Source: URNF01 sp045634325 | GTDB lineage: Bacteria > Bacillota > Clostridia > Oscillospirales > Acutalibacteraceae | DNA: 64,000 nucleotides | Direction: 5' to 3' | Assembly (NCBI GenBank): GCA_045634325.1 | Contig: JAZRAA010000047.1 | Coordinates: 10,038 to 74,037 of the forward strand | In this document: piece by piece, positions 26,075 through 32,510 of the stretch | How positions within the stretch are numbered: position 1 is the stretch's first letter | How the letters are laid out: the number at the start of each line of letters is the position of its first letter | Position numbers and translations under genes: made by a program | The notes under the pieces: model-generated | What the model was told of the DNA's origin: nothing | The model's input: only the letters and a program-made list of their open reading frames with translations | The model's database searches: none

Positions 26075-27427
26075 GTGAAAACGCTTCGAATCATAACCGC
26101 TTTGCTGTTTGTCGCCGTCATTGCCGTGCCCCTCGTTTTCTTTAACTTCACGCCGGATGCGGTGTCTGTTATCGATAACCGCAAGTTGACCGAAAACCCG
26201 TTCACACTGGACGGCGATCTGACCACCAATCTGCAAAATTACGTCAACGACCGCATCGGTTTGCGGGACGAAGCCATTACTGCCTATACCATTTTAAACG
26301 ACAAGTTGTTTGGAAAAATGGTGCATCCTTCCTATACGTATGGCAAAAACGGCTACGTTTTCGGTGCCGGCTTGACAACCGAAAACGATTTTGGCGATTT
26401 CCATATTGCTTTTGCGGATATGGTAGCAAAAATCCAAACCTATTGCGAACAAAGAAACGTGCCGTTTCTGTTCGTGTTTAACCCCGCCAAACCCGCTATT
26501 TATACAGAGGAAATTGCAGTTGGTGTGAACTACAATCGCGAATGGGTAGACCAATTTTTTGCGGCATTAGATGCGCGCGGTGTGCAGTATCTCGATAACA
26601 CTCAAACGCTCAAAGCTCTCAAAGAAAACGACATTGACAGTTTCAACCAAAAATATGACGCTAACCACTGGAACGATTTGGGTGCGTTTTACGGTACGCA
26701 AGCCATACTGCAACGGTTGCAGGCGATGTCCGATACCGTGCGCGTAAACGGAATGGAAGAATTTAACGTTGGCGAAACGTTGCAAGAATCCTTGCTGGTG
26801 TCCAAATTCCCCATCAACGAATCTGTCCCCTCGTTCAGTTTAAACGTTTCCATTGACAACTTGACTGAAAACTATACCGGCAAGTTGAACCTGCATCCAT
26901 CCTACCAAAGTTTTGGATATTACGTGAACAACGCCGATTACGCAAAAGACACGCCCCGTGCTCTTGTTTTCCAAGGAAGCTATATGAATTCCTACGGATA
27001 CAAATATATGCAAAACGCATTTCGCGAATATATTCACGTGCACGACTACCAAAACGTCATCGATTTCGACTATTATTTTAATATTTTCCAACCCGAATGC
27101 GTGGTGTTCGAGGTGGCGGAATATACCTTCTCCGACCTATACTTTGAGTATGAGGAAATGTGTGAAGCCCGTTATAACCCCGCTCTCTCCACCGTGGGAA
27201 AAGAAAACTGCATTTGCATAGACGTTCAAAACGCAAACGTCTCCGTGTCCAAGGAAGACACTCTCACCACAATCACCTGGAACACCGACCAAACCTATTC
27301 GAGCGTGTGGATGGAACTGGATACCACCTACGATATGCAAAAGGTGGAAAACGGTTATGAAGTAACCGTACAAACCGCTTCATATGAAGCATCAAAAGGC
27401 AACATGGAAATATATGCGTATTCCTAA
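26075..27427 (+). CDS. AlgX/AlgJ-like (DHHW-type) extracytoplasmic acetyltransferase partner
   Basis: 450 residues, 13 nt after the MBOAT gene. An N-terminal membrane anchor (about residues 5-27) is followed by DNRKLTENP, VNDRIGLRDE and GKNGYVFG, then YDANHWNDLGAFYGTQAIL, whose D-x-x-H-W motif is typical of the SGNH-like AlgX/AlgJ and DHHW families. With AlgI-like proteins they transfer acetyl groups to glycans outside the cell. The C-terminal ~70 residues form a separate beta-rich region. GGAGGG precedes the GTG start. Confidence 0.85.
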   Translation: MKTLRIITALLFVAVIAVPLVFFNFTPDAVSVIDNRKLTENPFTLDGDLTTNLQNYVNDRIGLRDEAITAYTILNDKLFGKMVHPSYTYGKNGYVFGAGLTTENDFGDFHIAFADMVAKIQTYCEQRNVPFLFVFNPAKPAIYTEEIAVGVNYNREWVDQFFAALDARGVQYLDNTQTLKALKENDIDSFNQKYDANHWNDLGAFYGTQAILQRLQAMSDTVRVNGMEEFNVGETLQESLLVSKFPINESVPSFSLNVSIDNLTENYTGKLNLHPSYQSFGYYVNNADYAKDTPRALVFQGSYMNSYGYKYMQNAFREYIHVHDYQNVIDFDYYFNIFQPECVVFEVAEYTFSDLYFEYEEMCEARYNPALSTVGKENCICIDVQNANVSVSKEDTLTTITWNTDQTYSSVWMELDTTYDMQKVENGYEVTVQTASYEASKGNMEIYAYS

Positions 27428-27435
27428 ATGTATAA

Positions 27436-27472
27436 TAAAAAAAGCGAGGTGAAATTCACCTCGCTTTTACTT
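27436..27472 (+). terminator. Terminator after the AlgX-like gene
   Basis: AAAAGCGAGGTGAA/TTCACCTCGCTTTT hairpin, 10 nt after the stop codon. A near-identical hairpin recurs at 29027-29058. Confidence 0.88.
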
Positions 27473-27586
27473 TGCTTTATAATCATCAATAATCTGAATA
27501 ATGTGTGATACAAATTCAGTAGGAAGTCCATCAACATTTGTTGAATTAGTCGGTGTTAAGGCCAATAAATAATCGGTTGATAGGCA
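27467..27586 (-). pseudogene. C-terminal remnant of an XRE-family regulator
   Basis: A minus-strand frame ending at a TAA (27467-27469) reads STDYLLALTPTNSTNVDGL and ends HIIQIIDDYKAK. STDYLLAL matches the end of the helix-turn-helix domain in XRE/Cro-type regulators, where vStDYLLG is typical. There is no start codon with a ribosome site, and the frame runs back into a hairpin at about 27597-27620, so the N-terminal DNA-binding part is missing. Likely a leftover at the left edge of the accessory region. Confidence 0.6.
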
Positions 27587-27594
27587 TAAAGAAA

Positions 27595-27625
27595 CAGCGG
27601 AGTGAATTTCCACTCCGCTTTGCTT
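27595..27625. terminator. Hairpin after the YeiH-like gene
   Basis: AGCGGAGTG/CACTCCGCT stem around 27596-27619 with a T-rich stretch on the plus side (TTTGCTTTT). It resembles in outline the AGCGAGGTG hairpins nearby. Confidence 0.6.
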
Positions 27626-28654
27626 TTATACAATTCCCAATGCAATTTCAACCACAAGGGCTACAATAACAACAAGTGCCGATATAATAAACCCATGTAT
27701 CATAGGTTTGATTCCTGATTTTTTCATATCCTTAAATGATGTATTAAGGCCGATTGCAGCAAGGGCACAAACCATCAAAAATTTGCTTACCGATTTTGTG
27801 GTTGTAACTACTTCTGTAGGGATAGTAAATATGCTTGCTATGATTGACATTGCTAAAAATCCCAAAATGAACCAGGGGAAAATTTTAGTAAAGCTAAAAT
27901 TAGTTTTAATTTCTTTTTCGTTTTTGCCACTTTTAATAGCTTCTTTTCTTTTTAGGCTCATTTGAATTAAAGCAAAGGTCAAAACGGTGGGAATAATTGA
28001 AAGTGTGCGAGTAAGTTTAACCATAGTCGCAAAATCGCCGGCGGCTTCAGAAAAAGCATATCCCGTTGCCACAACAGAAGAGGTATCGTTAACCGCTGTT
28101 CCCGCCCAAATGCCGAAGGCTTCGGCTCTCATGCCAATCGCTCTGCCCATAATTGGAAACAACACTATCATCGCCATATCGAAAAGAAATGTGGCAGACA
28201 TAGCGTATGCAACATCGCTGTCGTCGGCATCTATCGTAGGTGCAATAGCGGCAATAGCCGACCCACCACAAATTCCTGTTCCTGCAGAAATAAGATTAGA
28301 AAGTTTCCAGTTTAGCCCTAATGCTTTGCCAATAAAGTAACCACCACCAAAACAGGTAGCAAGTGTAAATATCATAACCACAAGTGACATTTTGCCAACG
28401 TGTAAAATTGTGTTGATGTTAAGAGAAAGACCAAGCAAGATGATGGCGAATTTAAGAATTTTCTTTGATGTAAATTTAACGCCCGTTGCAATAAAACTGT
28501 TTTTGCCGATAAAATGATTTACAATCATGCCAATAAACATTGCAATAACAGCACCGCCGATTAAATGAATCGGCAAAAGATTTTCTATAAAAACTGCAAC
28601 AGCGGCTATTGCAACCGATAAAGCAATACCCGACACAAATTTTATTGTTTTCAT
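27626..28654 (-). CDS. YeiH/UPF0324 family putative sulfate exporter
   Basis: 342 residues, about 10 membrane segments. It shows HLIGGAVIAMFIGMIVNH, KFAIILLGLSLNINTIL, GTGICGGSAIAAIAPTID and WAGTAVNDTSSVVATGYAF, all typical of the YeiH family (annotated as putative sulfate exporters on limited evidence). AGGAG lies 7 nt before the ATG. Base composition is AT-rich like the following accessory genes and unlike the acyltransferase pair on its left. No adjacent regulator or sulphur gene is present. Confidence 0.88.
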   Translation of the reverse strand: MKTIKFVSGIALSVAIAAVAVFIENLLPIHLIGGAVIAMFIGMIVNHFIGKNSFIATGVKFTSKKILKFAIILLGLSLNINTILHVGKMSLVVMIFTLATCFGGGYFIGKALGLNWKLSNLISAGTGICGGSAIAAIAPTIDADDSDVAYAMSATFLFDMAMIVLFPIMGRAIGMRAEAFGIWAGTAVNDTSSVVATGYAFSEAAGDFATMVKLTRTLSIIPTVLTFALIQMSLKRKEAIKSGKNEKEIKTNFSFTKIFPWFILGFLAMSIIASIFTIPTEVVTTTKSVSKFLMVCALAAIGLNTSFKDMKKSGIKPMIHGFIISALVVIVALVVEIALGIV

Positions 28655-28773
28655 AAATAAACTCCTAAAATATAATTTTATATATTATATCACAATCAGC
28701 ACAAAAAGTAAATTCTTGCAGTATAAATTCCCTTTTATCACAAATACTAACATCACAATTTGAAATTTAATGT

Positions 28774-28851
28774 TGTAGGGGCTAGCGCCCACGACAGACC
28801 GCAGGTTTTGTGCAAATAATAAGCGGGACGTCGAGGGCACCGTCCCCTACC
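28774..28851. mobile_element. Small palindrome-ended element (MITE-like)
   Basis: Begins TGTAGGGG and ends CCCCTACCA, giving inverted ends, with a GC-rich interior (GCGGGACGTCGAGGGC) unlike the AT-rich surroundings. It interrupts sequence that is continuous in the second copy of the surrounding repeat (30314-30380), so it looks like an insertion. It has no coding capacity. Confidence 0.55.
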
Positions 28852-28874
28852 AAATGAAATAAGGAGATTCATAT

Positions 28875-28908
28875 ATGAAAGCAACAGGTATTGTTAGAAG
28901 AATAGAGG
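28875..28908 (+). pseudogene. Duplicate of the spoVT 5' end (codons 1-11), copy 1
   Basis: AAGGAG, then ATG and a reading MKATGIVRRIE, as in intact spoVT at 42980 (MKATGIVRRIDD). Similarity stops after about 34 bp and the frame enters unrelated sequence. It is a remnant or an attachment-site copy, not a gene. Confidence 0.75.
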
Positions 28909-28987
28909 CTTGTGTTATAATAGGGCAAACCGCTTGAAACCCGCATAAACACTAGGATTTTCATTGGTTTGCCCTATTGAACACAAG
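28909..28987. repeat. Long inverted repeat enclosing the AAACCCGCATAAAC motif
   Basis: Left arm 28909-28931 (CTTGTGTT then AATAGGGCAAACC) and right arm 28966-28987 (GGTTTGCCCTATT then AACACAAG) pair over about 21 bp with one small mismatch. The 34-nt loop holds the 25-bp motif listed at 28937. Confidence 0.8.
28937..28961 (+). repeat. 25-bp motif AAACCCGCATAAACACTAGG..., copy 1
   Basis: One of four copies in the window (others at 30443, 42784 and 42919). The ends AAA(A)CCC and GG(G/A)TTTT are themselves partly complementary. Confidence 0.8.
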
Positions 28988-29026
28988 GGTGTCAAAAACG
29001 TTTTTTCTGCGATTTTTATACATAGC

Positions 29027-29058
29027 AAAAGCGAGGTGAAAATTCACCTCGCTTTTGG
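29027..29058 (-). terminator. Terminator after the lipoprotein gene
   Basis: AAAAGCGAGGTGAA/TTCACCTCGCTTTT hairpin at the end of the minus-strand lipoprotein gene, nearly identical to the one at 27436-27472. Confidence 0.78.
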
Positions 29059-29060
29059 TT

Positions 29061-29960
29061 TTAGTTGTTTTTATATAAGTATAACGTTCCTATCACGCCC
29101 TCTAATTCTATGTTCTGCGGACAACTGTTCAATAAATAACCGCTGCTACTAATAATCGTTTCCCTTGACACTTGGGGCATACCAACACTTCCAAAAAACA
29201 CGCCAGCTTCGTTCATTCCAAAACGTCTTTCATGTTGATAGACATCGTTGTAAGAATTTTTAGCTCCTAAAATTTTATAACCGCCCGTTTCTTTGTTGAA
29301 TTCAAATTCAAAAACGCCAACAGTATGGGAGCATTTATATGATATGTCCGATTTATCTGCAGCTACATTAAACCCTTCTTTTATCGCCCAACCTCTTGAA
29401 AAATCAAAAACTTCTGTATAATCCCCAAAATCATCTTTGTAGGCAACAAAAATATCACGTTCTTCGAAATATTCGAAAAAGTTAGAGGTTGTAATTTCGA
29501 TAACATCAAAGACCTCTTTGTTGCAAAAACAATCGTTTGAATTTGCAATTTTCATTATGTATGTCCCATCCAACTCGTTTTTGTAATCGTAATTGCGTTG
29601 GAACATAAGTTTTTCAATGGTTTCTTTACTGTCGTTTACTATTTTAAGATAAAATCGAGATGCTGTTGTAATATCCTCAATTTCTGTGCTTTCATCAGCA
29701 ATATACCATTTGTACGTACTATCAGAAAGTACGACTGTGCCATCTTTTTTAACCGTTACAGTTTCATATTTCGTTTTTTCTCCAGAAAATCTAGTCCACT
29801 CACCTACAACGATCTTTGATAACTCTGCGTTAGAACTTGCCGATATCGTATTTTTGTGGCTGTTTCCACTGCTCCTGCTGTTACTGCCACACCCTGCAAC
29901 ACACAAGAGGAACATCAATACTGTTAGTGCAAAACTTATTATTTTAGCTGTTTTGTTCAT
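29061..29960 (-). CDS. Lipoprotein of unknown function
   Basis: 299 residues. MNKTAKIISFALTVLMFLLC leads to the lipobox VAGC, followed by a Ser/Asn-rich linker. The body shows VVGEWTRFSGEKTKYETVTV (a pattern common in small beta-rich lipoproteins) and several aromatic, acidic strands; I do not recognise a named family. GAGGG lies 10 nt before ATG 29960. It is transcribed divergently from the small XRE regulator, with palindromic operators in between, so that regulator likely controls it. Confidence 0.75.
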   Translation of the reverse strand: MNKTAKIISFALTVLMFLLCVAGCGSNSRSSGNSHKNTISASSNAELSKIVVGEWTRFSGEKTKYETVTVKKDGTVVLSDSTYKWYIADESTEIEDITTASRFYLKIVNDSKETIEKLMFQRNYDYKNELDGTYIMKIANSNDCFCNKEVFDVIEITTSNFFEYFEERDIFVAYKDDFGDYTEVFDFSRGWAIKEGFNVAADKSDISYKCSHTVGVFEFEFNKETGGYKILGAKNSYNDVYQHERRFGMNEAGVFFGSVGMPQVSRETIISSSGYLLNSCPQNIELEGVIGTLYLYKNN

Positions 29961-29998
29961 TTTAAATACCCTCATCTTTCTTTTTGAAAATTCTCTTT

Positions 29999-30040
29999 AT
30001 GTAACAGACCGTTACATAAAGAGTGTAACACAATGTTACA
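29999..30040. promoter_or_regulatory. Two TGTAAC-N5-GTTACA operators between divergent genes
   Basis: Operator 1 (29996-30020) is TTTATGTAAC-AGACC-GTTACATAAA, a perfect 10-bp dyad. Operator 2 (30024-30040) is TGTAAC-ACAAT-GTTACA. Centres are 24 bp apart. They lie between the lipoprotein gene and the XRE regulator gene, the expected site of autoregulation. Confidence 0.75.
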
Positions 30041-30061
30041 ATAAATGCAAGAGGTGATTTG

Positions 30062-30265
30062 GTGATTGGACTAAAAAATATCCGCAAGCAACGAAATTTA
30101 AATCAGCAAAAGGTTGCGATGGATTTGAATATTTCGAGAGAAGCACTTTCATATTATGAAAATGGCAAGCGTGAACCATCGCTTGCATTGTTGGTTTCGA
30201 TGTCAAACTATTTTAATGTATCTATCAATTATCTAATAACTGGTAAAGAGTTTCAAAAAAGATGA
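30062..30265 (+). CDS. Small XRE-family transcriptional regulator
   Basis: 67 residues, little more than one helix-turn-helix domain: MIGLKNIRKQRNLNQQKVAM, then LNISREALSYYENGKREPSL, which is the canonical XRE/Cro fold. The end reads YFNVSINYLITGKEF. The GTG start at 30062 lies 5 nt after GAGGTG; a TTG one codon earlier is less well spaced. It likely binds the two dyads immediately upstream and represses itself and the divergent lipoprotein gene. Confidence 0.85.
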   Translation: MIGLKNIRKQRNLNQQKVAMDLNISREALSYYENGKREPSLALLVSMSNYFNVSINYLITGKEFQKR

Positions 30266-30380
30266 ACCCTCCTTTTAAACAAAGCAAAGGAATGGTTCAT
30301 CTTTAATTTTTATCACAGTATAATTTTCTTTTAATAACAAATACTAACATCACGATTTGAATTTAAAGGAGAATTTATAT

Positions 30381-30414
30381 ATGAAAGCAACTGGAATAGT
30401 TAGAAGAATTGAGG
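30381..30414 (+). pseudogene. Duplicate of the spoVT 5' end (codons 1-11), copy 2
   Basis: AAAGGAG then ATG and MKATGIVRRIEE, as in spoVT. It diverges after about 34 bp, and then continues with TTATAATAGGGCAAACC as in copy 1. Confidence 0.75.
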
Positions 30415-30442
30415 AATGCGTTATAATAGGGCAAACCGCCAC

Positions 30443-30467
30443 AAACCCGCATAAACACTAGGGTTTT
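30443..30467 (+). repeat. 25-bp motif AAACCCGCATAAACACTAGG..., copy 2
   Basis: Differs from copy 1 by one base. Confidence 0.8.
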
Positions 30468-30661
30468 CGCTGATTTTTGTCCAACTAAATTTGCACAAAA
30501 TCCAGTTAAAATTGGTTTTTTGATCAAAAAAGTGAGGTGTAGCTTACATATTATGATGCCGGATGAGCGATATGTTCATCCGGCATTGTTTATAAAGGAC
30601 CTATAAATTCGAGTTAAAATTAAAAACTTAAAACATACAAACAAAATTGTATCAAAATATA

Positions 30662-30694
30662 TTGCATTATATCAAAACTTATGATATAATGCAA
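30662..30694 (+). promoter_or_regulatory. Promoter and overlapping perfect 13-bp operator dyad of the AbiE-like pair
   Basis: -35 TTGCAT (30662-30667), 17-nt spacer, -10 TATAAT (30685-30690). The same bases form a perfect inverted repeat TTGCATTATATCA / TGATATAATGCAA with a 7-nt centre, so a dimer bound here would cover both promoter elements. AbiEi-type antitoxins are known to repress their own operons through inverted repeats. Confidence 0.82.
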
Positions 30695-30723
30695 ATAAAG
30701 TCTGCTGAGGGAGGTTGTTTTTT

Positions 30724-31689
30724 TTGATAAACGCGAAGCAATATCTGAAAAAAGTGTTTGGGGATAAAATATTTATTGAAGAATTCTTTTCGTATAGCGA
30801 TTTGCCTATGTATCTAAACGAGAATTATAACCTATGTCGTTTGGATTTGCATATGGATTTTTCATATGTTTTGGTGAAACCGAAAGAAGAAATTAAAATT
30901 AATATTCCAACTATTAAAAAGCAGTTTTTACAAATAGAAAAGTTCACACATTTAAAACCTATTTTAGTAATTGATAACCTTCGTTTGTCTCAACGTAATT
31001 CTTTGATTCAATCAAACATAGCGTTTATAGTGCCTGATAGACATATTTATATTCCGCAATATGTCATAAACTTAACAGAACAAGAAACTAAAATCAATCA
31101 ATATGGCGAAACCTTTTCGATTGCAACACAGGTTATTTACATTTATTTTTTGTTAAAAAAAATCGTTGAAACAAATGCGCATCAACTCAGCCAGGAGTTA
31201 CCATATTCAGTAGCTGCCATTAATCGTGCTTTAAGAGAACTTTGCTATAGAGAACTTTTGGAAACTTTTGGAAACTCAACAAGAAAAGTCTATAGAATTA
31301 AAGATGTAAAAGATTATTGGAAAAAAGGCAAAAAATTTCTTTTTAATCCAGTAAAAGAACGATGCTATGTGGATTTTAATTTTGATCATACTAGTTTTCA
31401 AATGTCAAACGATCTCGCGCTATCGAGGTTGTCTTTTCTAAATGGGCGAAATGTTTGTTATTATGCCGCATCAACCAAAGAGTATAATGCCATTGATAAA
31501 AAATATATTTTAAACGAATATGATGTTTTCGAACATGACTATTGTATTATAGAAAAGTTTAGTTACGATCCTAAGGTCCTTTCAAAATCGCAATATATAG
31601 ATGTTATATCTTTATACGCACAGTTCAAAGATGTTAAAGATGAAAGAGTTCAAATAGAAATCGAAAGTTTGGTGAAAGAGTTATTATGA
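30724..31689 (+). CDS. AbiEi-like winged-helix protein, putative type IV antitoxin/repressor
   Basis: 321 residues. The N-terminal half has SQRNSLIQSNIAFIVPDRHI followed by YIPQYVINL, a pattern I associate with regulators paired with AbiEii-type nucleotidyltransferases. The middle (about 135-195) looks like a winged helix (AHQLSQELPYSVAAINRALR, then RKVYRI). The TTG at 30724 lies 9 nt after GAGGGAGG; the TTG at 30715 abuts it. The stop overlaps the next gene's ATG (ATGA), the usual antitoxin-toxin coupling. Identity as an AbiEi relative is inference from order, operator and partner. Confidence 0.65.
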   Translation: MINAKQYLKKVFGDKIFIEEFFSYSDLPMYLNENYNLCRLDLHMDFSYVLVKPKEEIKINIPTIKKQFLQIEKFTHLKPILVIDNLRLSQRNSLIQSNIAFIVPDRHIYIPQYVINLTEQETKINQYGETFSIATQVIYIYFLLKKIVETNAHQLSQELPYSVAAINRALRELCYRELLETFGNSTRKVYRIKDVKDYWKKGKKFLFNPVKERCYVDFNFDHTSFQMSNDLALSRLSFLNGRNVCYYAASTKEYNAIDKKYILNEYDVFEHDYCIIEKFSYDPKVLSKSQYIDVISLYAQFKDVKDERVQIEIESLVKELL

Positions 31690-32432
31690 TAAATATTAAT
31701 GGATTATATAAGTTTAGAGATTTTTTTAATGAGCACACAGATAAGTATGTTCTTATTGGGGGTAGTGCTTGTTCTATTGTTTTCGACGAGGTTGGCGAAG
31801 ATTTTAGAGCCACAAAAGATTTGGATGTTGTTTTAATAGTTGAAAACATTAGCGATGACTTTGGTAAAATCTTTTGGGAATTTATTAAAGAAGCCAATTA
31901 TAATGCTATAGAAACCGGCGAGGTCCAAAAACAATTCTATCGTTTTAAAGATCCGCAAAACAAAGACTTCCCAAAGATGATTGAGTTGTTCTCAAGGAAA
32001 CCTCAAATAGATTTATTGCCGGACACGCATTTGACTCCTATACATATTTCCGATGATGTTTCAAGTTTGTCGGCAATACTTCTTAATGACGATTATTATA
32101 CATTTCTATTAAACGGAAGACGTTTAATAGACGGTTTCAGTGTGCTTGACGAAAAATATTTAATCCCTTTTAAAGCAAAAGCTTGGTGCGAATTGGTTGA
32201 ACGTAGAAATCAAGGTGAAGAAGGCAACTCAAAACACATCAAAAAGCACTACAGAGACGTTTATAAACTTTTGATGTTGTTGCCTGAAAGTGAAAAAGTA
32301 CAACTTGCCGATCAAGTAAAATTAGATATGCAGAATTTTATTGATGGTGTGGAACAAGGATTGTTTATTTCCGAAGATATTGATAACGAGTTTTTATGTC
32401 AAAAACTGCGTGAAATATATTTGTCGGTTTGA
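31686..32432 (+). CDS. AbiEii-like nucleotidyltransferase, putative toxin
   Basis: 248 residues. YVLIGGSACSIVFDE followed by TKDLDVVLIV gives the nucleotidyltransferase GGS (25-27) and D45-x-D47 metal motif. The later KHIKKHYRDVYKLLMLLP fits the helical half seen in AbiEii/AbiGii and related proteins. Some AbiEii-type toxins transfer nucleotides to tRNA; the target of this one is unknown. Translationally coupled to the upstream regulator by a 4-nt overlap. Confidence 0.72.
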   Translation: MININGLYKFRDFFNEHTDKYVLIGGSACSIVFDEVGEDFRATKDLDVVLIVENISDDFGKIFWEFIKEANYNAIETGEVQKQFYRFKDPQNKDFPKMIELFSRKPQIDLLPDTHLTPIHISDDVSSLSAILLNDDYYTFLLNGRRLIDGFSVLDEKYLIPFKAKAWCELVERRNQGEEGNSKHIKKHYRDVYKLLMLLPESEKVQLADQVKLDMQNFIDGVEQGLFISEDIDNEFLCQKLREIYLSV

Positions 32433-32510
32433 GCAATAAAGAAATAGTCGAAAAAAGCTATTGGGAAAAGTTATAGAATATAGCTTAAAAACAGAGGGAA
32501 AGTGAAATAA

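Larger units (their letters stand above)
28655..29060. other. Intergenic patchwork: spoVT-like 5' fragment, mini-element, long inverted repeat, hairpin
   Basis: No intact gene. In order: a ~50-bp segment also found at 30314-30365, a ~78-bp element with GTAGGGG/CCCCTAC ends, a copy of the first codons of spoVT, a long inverted repeat, and a copy of the AGCGAGGTG hairpin. Each is listed separately. Confidence 0.7.
30266..30661. other. Intergenic region with second spoVT-like fragment
   Basis: Holds a segment similar to 28718-28770 (CAAATACTAACATCAC), the second spoVT 5' fragment, a second AATAGGGCAAACC stretch without its right arm, the second 25-bp motif, and a GCCGGATGAGCG...CATCCGGC hairpin (about 30559-30585) followed by ATTGTTT. 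No gene is seen. Confidence 0.65.
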
